The notes under the pieces were generated by a model that was not told where the DNA came from, did no database searches, and saw only the letters and a program-made list of their open reading frames with translations. Of a stretch of DNA of 64,000 nt, positions 43,746 through 52,435 are shown piece by piece. The stretch is taken from NCBI RefSeq assembly GCF_000981585.1, contig NZ_LN831776.1:5191187-5255186 (forward strand). Reading direction: 5' to 3'. A program made the position numbers and the translations under genes. Source of the stretch: Paenibacillus riograndensis SBR5 (lineage in GTDB: Bacteria; Bacillota; Bacilli; Paenibacillales; Paenibacillaceae). How positions within the stretch are numbered: position 1 is the first letter of the stretch; the number at the start of each line of letters is the position of its first letter.

Positions 43746-44738
43746 ATGGCCGGGATACGAATTAAGGATATTGATATCTATCATCCAAGCAAAAAGATTG
43801 GCAACGATTTTTTCATACAGCATTTTGACGAAAAGGGTATTGATATCCGTGGACTTCTGGCTGCATTGGGCCGTGAAAGCCGGTATAGCATCGACAGCAG
43901 CGAAGAAAACTCTCTGACTATGGCTTTTGAAGCAGCCAGCAATGTGCTGGACAAGACGGGACTTACCGGTGCCGACATTGACCTGATTGCATATGCCAGC
44001 CAAACTCCTGAATATATTTTCCCGACCAACTCTCTCATGATCCACCGTTTGATCGGCGGCCCGTCCCATGCCATTTGCATTGACAGCAACGCGAACTGTG
44101 CAGGCATGACCGCCTCGGTAGAGCAGGTAAGCCGTCAGATGATGGCCAATCCGAGAATCCGCCGTGCGCTGGTCATCGGCTCCGATCACGTGGCTCCGCA
44201 TGCCGACAAAAATGATCCTGTCTACTACGCCAACTTCGGCGACGCTGCAGCAGCTCTTATTCTGGAAAGGGATGAACATTCCGTAGGCTTCATCGATTCC
44301 ATCTATCAGACCGACACTTGTGTCTATGGCAACTCGATGTTCCCCGCTGAAGGCTTGGCTAACCTCGGAAGAAATGGTGTAGCCGCCGGAGAGTTCAATG
44401 TGAAGTTCATTCCTTTTGATGATTCGATATGTGTGGATGCTGCCTCTGAATCGATCAATACATTGCTTAGCAATAATGGCATTGACCCTGAATCGATCAA
44501 AGCCGCTTGCTTCTCGCAGCTGTCCCTGCCTAATATCCGCGCCGTTTCCGGCAAAACAGGGATCGGCGACGACGTCGCTGTCTACATCGGTGATGAATTC
44601 GGCTATACTTCTACAAGCAGCCCTTTTGTGGCCCTTCATAGAGCAGTAACTACAGGAAAAATTGAACGCGGCGATAAGGTCCTGTTCTGGACCGTTGGCG
44701 CGGGCTGGCAGAATGTAGCGTTTGTAATGGAATACTAG
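43746..44738 (+). CDS. FabH-like (ketoacyl-ACP synthase III fold) protein with altered active site
   Basis: 330 aa thiolase-fold protein. The nucleophilic Cys is C118 (SNANCAGMTA). The His and Asn of the FabH triad are replaced: the segment aligned to PHQAN reads FSQLSLPN (S257) and that aligned to GNTS reads GYTSTSS (Y287). It may perform acyl transfer without decarboxylation, or C-C bond formation by a different mechanism; substrate unknown. AGGGGGAT precedes ATG 43746. Last gene of the riboswitch-linked group. Confidence 0.85.
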   Translation: MAGIRIKDIDIYHPSKKIGNDFFIQHFDEKGIDIRGLLAALGRESRYSIDSSEENSLTMAFEAASNVLDKTGLTGADIDLIAYASQTPEYIFPTNSLMIHRLIGGPSHAICIDSNANCAGMTASVEQVSRQMMANPRIRRALVIGSDHVAPHADKNDPVYYANFGDAAAALILERDEHSVGFIDSIYQTDTCVYGNSMFPAEGLANLGRNGVAAGEFNVKFIPFDDSICVDAASESINTLLSNNGIDPESIKAACFSQLSLPNIRAVSGKTGIGDDVAVYIGDEFGYTSTSSPFVALHRAVTTGKIERGDKVLFWTVGAGWQNVAFVMEY

Positions 44739-44766
44739 TTTTATTCATAAGGGTCTGGTCGTAACT

Positions 44767-44910
44767 ACGAGGAATGTTTGGACTTCCGGTCGCTGTTGTC
44801 TGCAGATTTCTTCAATTTATACCGCTTTTCGCGGTTGAAATCCGCAGACAAAGGCGGACGCATTCGCTCCTCCAGTTCCAAACTTCCCCTCCGCACTTCT
44901 GTCCCTTTTA
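44767..44910. repeat. MITE-like element, copy 2 (degenerate ends)
   Basis: Shares the palindromic interior with 4994-5133: AATGTTTGGACTTCCGG, CTGCAGATTTCTT, AAATCCGCAGACAAAGGCGG, ACGCATTCGCTCC and CCAAACTTCCCCTCC. The right side ends in a weak terminal repeat (GATCAAGTTGAATTTT reading inward from 44925); the left terminal repeat is not recognisable. Located between the FabH-like gene and the glpK terminator. Confidence 0.7.
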
Positions 44911-44927
44911 AAATTCAACTTGATCAA

Positions 44928-44970
44928 CAAAGCGGTCCGTAGGCAGATGATCTGCCTACGGACCGCTTTG
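44928..44970. terminator. Perfect 20-bp hairpin between the FabH-like gene and glpK
   Basis: Arms 44928-44947 and 44951-44970 are exact complements with a 3-nt loop. Placed between convergent genes, it probably terminates transcription from both sides, although T-runs are weak. Confidence 0.75.
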
Positions 44971-45000
44971 CTGTTAGCTCATTATGTCTGTCAAAAACCT

Positions 45001-46494
45001 TTATACGCGCCCTTCATGCTTCTCCCAGCCCATGGTGCGCGATACAGCGTCCTGCCAGGCATGGTAACGGCGCTCACGCTCCTCAGCCTCCATAGACGGA
45101 GCGAATATCTTCTCTGCCTTATTGAAGCTCTCCAGCTGCTCCCTGTTCCAGATCCCGGACGTTAGGCCAGCGAGCAGGGCAGCCCCCAGCGCTGTCGTCT
45201 CTGCGTACATGGTACGCGTCACCTCGCTGCCCAGAATATCCGCCTGAAACTGCATCAGCAGATCGTTGCGCACTGCGCCGCCATCGACCCGCAGTCCGGT
45301 CAGCGGCATTCCGGCGTCTTTTTCCATGGCGCCGATGACATCCCTGGACTGGAACGCCAGGGACTCCAGAGTCGCCCGCACCAGATGGCCTGCCGTCGTA
45401 CCGCGGGTCAGGCCGAACACGGCTCCGCGGGCATACATATCCCAGTAAGGGGCTCCAAGTCCTGTAAAAGCGGGTACCACCACAACGCCTTCACTGTCCT
45501 CCACCTCCCCGGCCTTTTCCTCCGAATCTGCCGGACCTTCAATCACGCCCAGCCCTTCATGAAGCCATTGGACTGCGGCTCCCGCTACGAACACGCTGCC
45601 TTCGAGCGCATAATATAATTCATCGCCCATGCCCCAGGCCACCGTGGTCAGCAGCCCATGGCTGGAGGCTACGGCTTCAGTCCCGGTATTCATGAGGATA
45701 AAGCAGCCGGTGCCGTATGTATTTTTGGCACTTCCGGCCTCCAGGCAGGTATGCCCGAATAAAGCAGCCTGCTGGTCTCCCAGTACGGAGCGAATCGGAA
45801 TCTCCACCCCGAACCATTCACTCCCGGCAGCTCCAAAATCTCCGCCGGACATCCGGACTTCCGGCAGAATCGCACGCGGAATGCTCAGCTCTTCCAGCAG
45901 CTCCTCATCCCATCTCCGCTCATGGAGATTATACAGCATGGTCCGTGAAGCATTCGTAACATCCGTAGCGTGCACAGCGCCTCCGGTAAGCTTCCAGATC
46001 AGCCAGGCGTCGATGGTTCCCCCCAGCAGCTCGCCTTGTTCCGCACGCGCCCGCGCTCCAGGCACATGATCCAGAATCCAGGCCAGCTTGGTTGCCGAGA
46101 AGTAGGCATCCACTACAAGGCCGGTCTTGGCGGCAATGGTATCCGCAAGCCCGCGCCCCTTCAGTTGCTCGCACTGTTCGGCTGTACGGCGGTCCTGCCA
46201 GACTATTGCCGGATAAATCGGCTTCCCGGTGGCCTTATCCCACACCAGCGCGGTTTCCCGCTGGTTGGTAATACCAATGGCCGATATCTCCGCAGCGGGC
46301 TTCCCGCTCTCGCTGATAGCCGCTCTGGCCGCTGCGAGCTGAGTTTCCCAGATCTCATCCGGATCATGTTCTACCCAGCCGGGGCGGGGAAAGGATTGTC
46401 TGATCTCATATTGCCCCTGCGAGACCATACCGGCCTCCTGGTCGAACAAGATCGCCCGTGAGCTGGTAGTGCCTTGGTCTAATGCTAGAATCAT
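45001..46494 (-). CDS. glpK: Glycerol kinase
   Basis: ATP-dependent phosphorylation of glycerol to sn-glycerol-3-phosphate. 497 aa with ALDQGTTSSRAILFD, ITNQRETALVWDKATG, YGTGCFILMNTG, and GLRVDGGAVRNDLLMQFQADIL. AGGAGGG precedes ATG 46494. It stands alone; no glpF, glpD or glpP lies next to it. A hairpin terminator sits past its stop. Confidence 0.97.
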   Translation of the reverse strand: MILALDQGTTSSRAILFDQEAGMVSQGQYEIRQSFPRPGWVEHDPDEIWETQLAAARAAISESGKPAAEISAIGITNQRETALVWDKATGKPIYPAIVWQDRRTAEQCEQLKGRGLADTIAAKTGLVVDAYFSATKLAWILDHVPGARARAEQGELLGGTIDAWLIWKLTGGAVHATDVTNASRTMLYNLHERRWDEELLEELSIPRAILPEVRMSGGDFGAAGSEWFGVEIPIRSVLGDQQAALFGHTCLEAGSAKNTYGTGCFILMNTGTEAVASSHGLLTTVAWGMGDELYYALEGSVFVAGAAVQWLHEGLGVIEGPADSEEKAGEVEDSEGVVVVPAFTGLGAPYWDMYARGAVFGLTRGTTAGHLVRATLESLAFQSRDVIGAMEKDAGMPLTGLRVDGGAVRNDLLMQFQADILGSEVTRTMYAETTALGAALLAGLTSGIWNREQLESFNKAEKIFAPSMEAEERERRYHAWQDAVSRTMGWEKHEGRV

Positions 46495-46575
46495 CTATAT
46501 GTGCCCTCCTAGAACTGGCTTGATAAACCTGGCGGTATGTTCCACGATGAACAAGATTTATGTGGTGATTTCAAC

Positions 46576-46602
46576 AAAAAGCACCTCTGCATTCAGAGGC
46601 GC
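46576..46602 (-). terminator. Terminator of the res operon
   Basis: Minus-strand stem GCGCCTCTG / CAGAGGTGC followed by TTTTTG, 20 bases after the resE stop. Confidence 0.85.
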
Positions 46603-46622
46603 TGTCATACATTGTCTTGGCA

Positions 46623-48062
46623 TTACTGTTTTTCGACAGGAAGCCGCAGAAGAAACTCGGTGCCTTCCCCCAGCCTGCTGGAAGCAGTGATTGTACCGTG
46701 ATGGGCCTCGACGATATTTTTGACAATCGCCAGCCCAAGTCCGGTCCCCCCGGACTCTCCGCGCACGCGGGCCTTGTCTGCTTTGTAGAAGCGCTCGAAG
46801 ATAAAAGGAAGATCCTCGGGAGGAATGCCTACCCCTTCATCACGGATGGCGATCTCCAGGTAACGGCGGCCCTCCAGAACGGCAGTGGACGTCAGAATCG
46901 TAATGCATTTGTCCGCAGGCGTATGCCGAAACGCATTGTCCAGCAGATTGGTCAGCACCTGCTCCAGCTTATCCTCGTCAGCGGCTTTGAGCAGCAGTGT
47001 GTCACTGCCGGACTTCAGCTCAAGCTGAAGCCCCCGCTCCTTGGCCCGGACGGAGAATTTGCGGTAGACGCGCTCCAGCAGTTCCCCCATATCCACCGGC
47101 ACCTTCATCATATCGGTATGTCCGGCTTCCATGCGGGCCAGATCCAGCAGATCCTTTACCAGCCGTCCCATCCGCAGCGACTCGTCATGGATAACCTGAA
47201 CCAGCTCGCTGCTCTCTTCGGGCGAGGAGGCCATTCCATCCAGCAGCGCCTCGCTGTAGCCCTGCATCATCGACAGCGGCGTGCGGATCTCATGCGAGAC
47301 GTTGGCCACGAAGTCCCGGCGCATTTTCTCCAGCTTGACCTCTTCGGTAACATCACGCAGTACAGCTACCACTCCGCGAATGGTATCTTCTGAATACAGC
47401 GGAGCCATATGAACCGACCAGACTCCTTGGCGGACATGCACTTGAGAGCGCTGATCCCCTCCCTCACGGAGTGTGCTGAAGAACAATGGGCGCAAAGGGG
47501 GCGGTACCTCACTGTCACTCGCCCCTTGCGGGTACAGCTCGGATTCATTCTCCAGCTCCCAGTCCAGATCGTTCCATCTCTCCAGCAGAGCCTGACCATG
47601 CGGGTTGGTCAAGATGATCTTCCCGATAATGTCAAAGGTGAGGACCGCATCGCTCATGCTGCGCAATACACTGGACAGATGGCCCTTCTCGTGGTTCAGG
47701 CTGCGGATGTTTTCTTCCAGCTCTTCTGCCATATGATTAAAGGAAGTGGCCAGCAGGCCGATCTCGTCACTGGTAACCAGCGTCAGTCTCGTCCCGTATT
47801 CCCCCCGGCGGATATTGTCCGCCGCTTCAATCACCTGCTGCATCGGCTGGGTAATCTTGGTGAACAAGAACAAGGCAAAGAACGTCGTCAAGGAAAATCC
47901 CAGCATACAGGCATACATAAACAAACGTTTAATCGCCCCGGAATTGGCGAAGTTGCTGTCGATATAGGGCAGCAGTAAAAGCCCCACTGTGATCAGCACG
48001 ACAGCAACCAGACAAATAATCGTGATCCACAGCTTGCCGACAAGACTTCTCCAGAATATCAC
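46623..48062 (-). CDS. resE: ResE-like sensor histidine kinase
   Basis: 479 aa: TM1 (about 10-32), a very short outer loop of roughly 12 residues, TM2 (about 46-68), HAMP (TQPMQQVIEAADNIRRGEYG), PAS domain (about 130-240), H-box FVANVSHEIRTPL, and ATPase N/G boxes NLLDNAFRHT, RDEGVGIPPEDL, GGTGLGLAI. B. subtilis ResE is about 590 aa with a large extracellular domain, which is missing here, so sensing is probably intramembrane or via PAS. Directly follows resD. Confidence 0.93.
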   Translation of the reverse strand: MIFWRSLVGKLWITIICLVAVVLITVGLLLLPYIDSNFANSGAIKRLFMYACMLGFSLTTFFALFLFTKITQPMQQVIEAADNIRRGEYGTRLTLVTSDEIGLLATSFNHMAEELEENIRSLNHEKGHLSSVLRSMSDAVLTFDIIGKIILTNPHGQALLERWNDLDWELENESELYPQGASDSEVPPPLRPLFFSTLREGGDQRSQVHVRQGVWSVHMAPLYSEDTIRGVVAVLRDVTEEVKLEKMRRDFVANVSHEIRTPLSMMQGYSEALLDGMASSPEESSELVQVIHDESLRMGRLVKDLLDLARMEAGHTDMMKVPVDMGELLERVYRKFSVRAKERGLQLELKSGSDTLLLKAADEDKLEQVLTNLLDNAFRHTPADKCITILTSTAVLEGRRYLEIAIRDEGVGIPPEDLPFIFERFYKADKARVRGESGGTGLGLAIVKNIVEAHHGTITASSRLGEGTEFLLRLPVEKQ

Positions 48063-48779
48063 TTATTTAGGCACCTCTAACTTATAGCCTACTCCCCAGA
48101 CTGTGGTGATCATCGCTGCCGATTCCGGTGATACTTTGTTGAGCTTCTCGCGAAGCCGCTTGACATGTGTATCCACGGTGCGCAAATCCCCGAAGAACTC
48201 ATAGTTCCACACATCCTTCAACAGCTCTTCGCGCGAGAACACCTTATCCGGGGAAATAGCCAAATAATGCAGCAGCTCGTACTCTTTTGGAGTCAGGCTG
48301 ACTTCCTGGCCCCCTGCAGTTACGCGGTGTGCATCATGTTCAATGATAAGGTGCGGAAACACGATATTATTGCTGGAGTTGCTCTCTTTGGACAAAAAGG
48401 CTGTCGCGGAGGAACGGCGCATAATCGCCTTCACCCGGTAGATCACTTCGCGCGGGCTGAAGGGTTTGACCACGTAGTCATCCGCCCCCATCTCGAAGCC
48501 CTGCACCCGGTTGATCTCCTCGCCTTTGGCTGTCAGCATCAGAACCGGCGTCGATTTGACACCTCTGAGCCGGGTCAGCACTTCAATGCCATCGATTCCC
48601 GGCAGCATCACATCCAGCAGAATCAAGCCGTAATCATTGGCCGTTGCTTTGCGCAGAGCGATTTCTCCGTCTTCTGCTTCGTCAATTTCGTAGCCTTCTT
48701 TTTCAAGATACATCTTCAGCAGGCGGCGAATGCGCTCCTCGTCATCCACCACCAGTATTCTGTTCAAATGCTCTGCCAT
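48063..48779 (-). CDS. resD: ResD response regulator (OmpR family)
   Basis: 238 aa. Receiver domain with acidic pair VDDEER, phospho-acceptor Asp in LILLDVMLPGIDG, and PVLMLTAKGEE; C-terminal winged helix with LTPKEYELLHYLAISPDKVFSREELLKDVWNYEFFGDLRTVDTHVKRLREKL. Activates aerobic/anaerobic respiration and cytochrome biogenesis genes in Bacillus. Stop and resE start are adjacent. Confidence 0.96.
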   Translation of the reverse strand: MAEHLNRILVVDDEERIRRLLKMYLEKEGYEIDEAEDGEIALRKATANDYGLILLDVMLPGIDGIEVLTRLRGVKSTPVLMLTAKGEEINRVQGFEMGADDYVVKPFSPREVIYRVKAIMRRSSATAFLSKESNSSNNIVFPHLIIEHDAHRVTAGGQEVSLTPKEYELLHYLAISPDKVFSREELLKDVWNYEFFGDLRTVDTHVKRLREKLNKVSPESAAMITTVWGVGYKLEVPK

Positions 48780-48855
48780 TTCACAACAACCCCTTCATCA
48801 ATTACAGTACAACGTTACCCCTACTCTTCATTGCCGCTTCGGCACACACGCAAAC

Positions 48856-50118
48856 TCAATCCGTTCCTGCATAGGAATGAAGTCCGGCGATGACCAGATT
48901 AACGCCAACCAGGGTAAACATTACGACCAGAAAGCCGAGTACGGCGAGCCAAGCGGACTTGCGTCCCTGCCAGCCGCGTGCCAGACGTAAATGCAGGTAG
49001 GCACTGTAAAACAGCCAAGTGACCAGAGCCCAGACTTCCTTGGGGTCCCATCCCCAAAACCGGCCCCAGGCCACCTGTGCCCATATCATTGCAAAAATCA
49101 AAGCCCCCAAAGTAAAAATCGGGAAGCCGATGGCAATCGCCCTGTACGTAATTTCATCAAGGTCATTCTCATCAATTCCATCCAGTACGGGATGAATCGC
49201 TCTGCCCAGCGGTTTGCGGACAGCCAGACGCAGAATTCCGTATAAAAGCAGACCGGAAATCAGTGACCAGAGAACCGTGTTGAATTTTCGACCGGCGTTC
49301 ACGCCATTCATCCAAGAAGGCGCTTCAAAAAGCGGCTTTTTCATTCCAAGAAACGACTGGAAGCTCTCAATTTCGCTATGGTAAGGTGCCACAATAGGCG
49401 GCATTTTGTAGCTCACTTTCTCTATTGTACTATCTCCCTGCCCAGGGCTGTCAATCGTTACATTGGATCTGACGAAAACCGTTTCGTACCCTGCGCCGCG
49501 AAAAGCAAATACTGATCCAAGAAACCCAATTATAACAATGATTGAGAACAGAGTAAATTCGACCAGGCGCTGCTGCTTGCGGTCATTCTTCTCCTTGCCG
49601 GCGAAGTTCACAGTGCGCAGCAGATACATCAGTCCGGCCGCAAAGCCAACCGCGAAGAAGGATTCGCCCAGCGCGGCCAGCGTGACATGGATATTCAGAT
49701 AAATGGATTTCAGTGAAGGAATCAGCGGCTGCACCTCTTGCGGGAATACCGCCGCATAAGCCATGATAATAATCGAGATCGGCACCGCGAAGACACCGAG
49801 AATGATTTTGCGGTAAATCGAGAAGATCACGGTAAAAGCCACCATGACCATCATGGATAAAAACGTCATGAACTCATACATATTGCTCACTGGAATATGC
49901 CCTGAGCCTGCCCAGCGGGTGATGAAATAAGCAAGGTGGCAGATCAGGCCCAAAGAGGAGACGATAAAAGCGATCCTGCCCCAGCGGGCGGTATGCTCCT
50001 CCGGCTTCCTTCCGGACCATTTGCGGCCCATTATAGCAATCGTGAACAACATGAACGACCCGCTGTACAAAAAAAATGCGGCTATAAAGACGTCACTGCT
50101 GAAATCGAGCAAGCTCAT
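48856..50118 (-). CDS. resC: Cytochrome c biogenesis protein ResC (CcsA/CcsB type)
   Basis: 420-aa multi-pass membrane protein of System II cytochrome c maturation, carrying haem for attachment. The haem-handling WWD-type motif is WGRFWGWDPKEVWALVTWL near the C-terminus, with flanking conserved His in transmembrane segments. Start overlaps resB stop by 4 nt. Confidence 0.95.
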   Translation of the reverse strand: MSLLDFSSDVFIAAFFLYSGSFMLFTIAIMGRKWSGRKPEEHTARWGRIAFIVSSLGLICHLAYFITRWAGSGHIPVSNMYEFMTFLSMMVMVAFTVIFSIYRKIILGVFAVPISIIIMAYAAVFPQEVQPLIPSLKSIYLNIHVTLAALGESFFAVGFAAGLMYLLRTVNFAGKEKNDRKQQRLVEFTLFSIIVIIGFLGSVFAFRGAGYETVFVRSNVTIDSPGQGDSTIEKVSYKMPPIVAPYHSEIESFQSFLGMKKPLFEAPSWMNGVNAGRKFNTVLWSLISGLLLYGILRLAVRKPLGRAIHPVLDGIDENDLDEITYRAIAIGFPIFTLGALIFAMIWAQVAWGRFWGWDPKEVWALVTWLFYSAYLHLRLARGWQGRKSAWLAVLGFLVVMFTLVGVNLVIAGLHSYAGTD

Positions 50119-51803
50119 GCCAGGCCTCCCCCGTTGTCCAGAGATTTTTCATCCACTGTCAAATCTGTCTTCGCCAGAATCGAAACAATCTCGCGGCGGA
50201 AGCCGAACCAGTTCTTGTTCGTATGGCCTCCGAGTACCAGCTCGCCATGATTGGCTGCCAGCCATATGCGCCTGTGCTGCCAGTAGAACCCGAGAATCAG
50301 TCCAAGCATGACAATACCTGCCCCGATCCAGACAAAAGGCATCGCGCGGTCCACACGAATGTTCAGATACGTCGTGGATTCCGAGAAATCCACATCACTC
50401 ATGTCACCCACCTCAAGCTCCAGGAACCGCCCGCTGCCGCCAAGCTTGTCATTGATGGCTGTCATCTGGAACTTTTCCTTGTCAACCTGCTTCGGAAAAT
50501 AAAAATACTGCTGCCCTCCGGCCGGCAGACCCGGCCCTGTGATCAGAAACAGGAAGGCTGGAGCGTTAGGGTAAGGAGATTTGGACACTGGCTGCCCCTC
50601 TTCGTTCAAACCGAAGTCCATATATTTTTCTTTCAGTGACAGCGTATAAGGGCCTGCCTGAAACGTCCGCTTCGGATTGTTCATATCCAGCTTGAACTTG
50701 CCGTATACCTCGCCACTCTTCGCATTAATGAGTTCCGGCTGCACTGAGCGCAGCACCGGGGTGAGGTCATAATCAAACTGATACGCTTTCAATCCGTTGT
50801 AGCTGAGCGGCGAATTCACCTGAATATTATGCCTGGCCACCTCGGCCAGCTGCGGTTCCTTGGAGGGATCGGTGCAATCCGCCGTGCATTCATAGAGAAC
50901 TGCCTTGGTTTCGTACAGTTTGGGAAGGATCTTGGTCCCGCGGAATTCCTTGGGCATTTCCTCCTCTGTATAGAACTCCACGGTAAACTTCTCGTTTTTT
51001 AGATAGTAGGTAGTATCCGGAATCCGGACCGTGTCACCCTGCGGAAACGCAAGATGCTGATCCATGTTCAGACCGGGCAGCCCCCGGGCCAGCACAGCCA
51101 GCAAAAAAATAATCAGGCCAATATGTATGACATAGGGGCCCCAGCGGCTAAAGCGGTGCTTCTCGGCCAGCAGTGCGCCTCCGTCGGTACGGACACGGTA
51201 GCCTTTCTTCTGCAGCGGCTCCACCATACGTGCAACCCAGGCTTCCGGTTCCTCCTTCAGCTCAGCGACCAGCGCCACCTTTTGGCGGGTCAGGAACTGG
51301 CGGTGCTTCCGGATCTTCTGACGGGTGAGCGCCTTGTAAAGGGGCAGCACACGGTCCAGGCTGCAGATCACCAGCGAGGCTCCAATGAGCACAAGCAGCA
51401 GCACGAACCACCAGGACTCGTAGGTGTGCGAAAGGCCGAGTTTATAATAAATCTCCCCGGCTGTTCCGTACTTTTCTGGATAATAGGTAGATGCATCAAT
51501 ATTGAGAAATGTGCTCTCCTGGGGAAATATCGTTCCCAGCATGGAACCGAGCAGTGTCAGGACAATCAGGTAAATGGCGATCTTGACCGAGGAAAAAAAG
51601 TTCCACACCAGGTCGATCACCCCGGGATTCACCCGCTGTGAACGGCGGGCAACACCGTCATACCGCATTTCGAGGTTTGCCGAAGAGAGCTGCTCGTCCC
51701 TGTCCAGCGGCTTGCCGCAGGCTTCGCAGAGGACCGTGCCTACCGGGTTCTGGTGGCCGCATTCACATTTGGTATTGCTGATCAGTGGCGTACGCTCCTT
51801 CAC
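50115..51803 (-). CDS. resB: Cytochrome c biogenesis protein ResB (Ccs1)
   Basis: 562 aa. Membrane partner of ResC in System II cytochrome c assembly: TM segments at about 80-100, 130-150, 215-235 and near the C-terminus, with a large external domain. An N-terminal zinc-ribbon-like segment (CECG ... CEAC) precedes the first helix. Overlaps resA stop and resC start by 4 nt each. Confidence 0.95.
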   Translation of the reverse strand: MKERTPLISNTKCECGHQNPVGTVLCEACGKPLDRDEQLSSANLEMRYDGVARRSQRVNPGVIDLVWNFFSSVKIAIYLIVLTLLGSMLGTIFPQESTFLNIDASTYYPEKYGTAGEIYYKLGLSHTYESWWFVLLLVLIGASLVICSLDRVLPLYKALTRQKIRKHRQFLTRQKVALVAELKEEPEAWVARMVEPLQKKGYRVRTDGGALLAEKHRFSRWGPYVIHIGLIIFLLAVLARGLPGLNMDQHLAFPQGDTVRIPDTTYYLKNEKFTVEFYTEEEMPKEFRGTKILPKLYETKAVLYECTADCTDPSKEPQLAEVARHNIQVNSPLSYNGLKAYQFDYDLTPVLRSVQPELINAKSGEVYGKFKLDMNNPKRTFQAGPYTLSLKEKYMDFGLNEEGQPVSKSPYPNAPAFLFLITGPGLPAGGQQYFYFPKQVDKEKFQMTAINDKLGGSGRFLELEVGDMSDVDFSESTTYLNIRVDRAMPFVWIGAGIVMLGLILGFYWQHRRIWLAANHGELVLGGHTNKNWFGFRREIVSILAKTDLTVDEKSLDNGGGLA

Positions 51804-52324
51804 GGCTCCACCAGCTTCCTGATCTGATCATCAAGCGTGCTGAGATCCAGCTGTCCGATATGGATGCTGTCCACCCTGCCTTTGGTATTAATGAAGAAAG
51901 TGGTTGGAAGCGGTGACACGCCGTAGCTGCGGACAGCATCGCGGCCGGTATCCATGACAACCGGAAAATTAATATCGACTTGCTTGACAAAATTCTCCAC
52001 GGTCATCTGGTCCTCGCCGACATTTATGCCGACAACCACTACGCCCTGCTCCTTCCACTTCTCCCACTGGGCCTGCAGAGCAGGCATCTCTTTGACGCAA
52101 GGGGCGCACCAGGAACCCCAAAAATTAAGCACAACAGACTTCCCCTTGTATTCGTCAAGCGTATGGGTCAGACCGTCTAATCCAAGCAGCTCAAAGGAAG
52201 GGGCTTTACCGCCTTCCCTGGGTTTTCCGTCCCCTCCGAACACCGAGGAACTGATTGCATAACCCCCGAGCAAAATAATCACGAACAGAATGATGATTTG
52301 AACCGGCTTTCTCGCTTTGCCCAC
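51800..52324 (-). CDS. resA: Thiol-disulfide oxidoreductase ResA
   Basis: 174-aa membrane-anchored thioredoxin-fold protein that reduces apocytochrome c cysteines outside the membrane. Signal anchor IIILFVIILLGGYAISS (about 9-26); active site WCAPC with C73 and C76 (FWGSWCAPCVKEM); FFINTKGRV downstream. First gene of resABCDE; GGGGGCC upstream. Confidence 0.96.
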   Translation of the reverse strand: MGKARKPVQIIILFVIILLGGYAISSSVFGGDGKPREGGKAPSFELLGLDGLTHTLDEYKGKSVVLNFWGSWCAPCVKEMPALQAQWEKWKEQGVVVVGINVGEDQMTVENFVKQVDINFPVVMDTGRDAVRSYGVSPLPTTFFINTKGRVDSIHIGQLDLSTLDDQIRKLVEP

Positions 52325-52435
52325 ATGCCAGGCCCCCTTCTGTGACGCAACTCATTACTTTAGTTGATAGGTGTGAACATCCTATGAACATTATAACGAA
52401 TATTGTCACCGAATTAGGAGAAGAAATTGTGAACA

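Noticed and set aside
44767..44910. Rho-independent terminator of the FabH-like gene
   Set aside because: Although hairpin-forming, it lacks a T-run and recurs at 4.99-5.13 kb as part of a dispersed element; the 20-bp hairpin at 44928-44970 is the better terminator.
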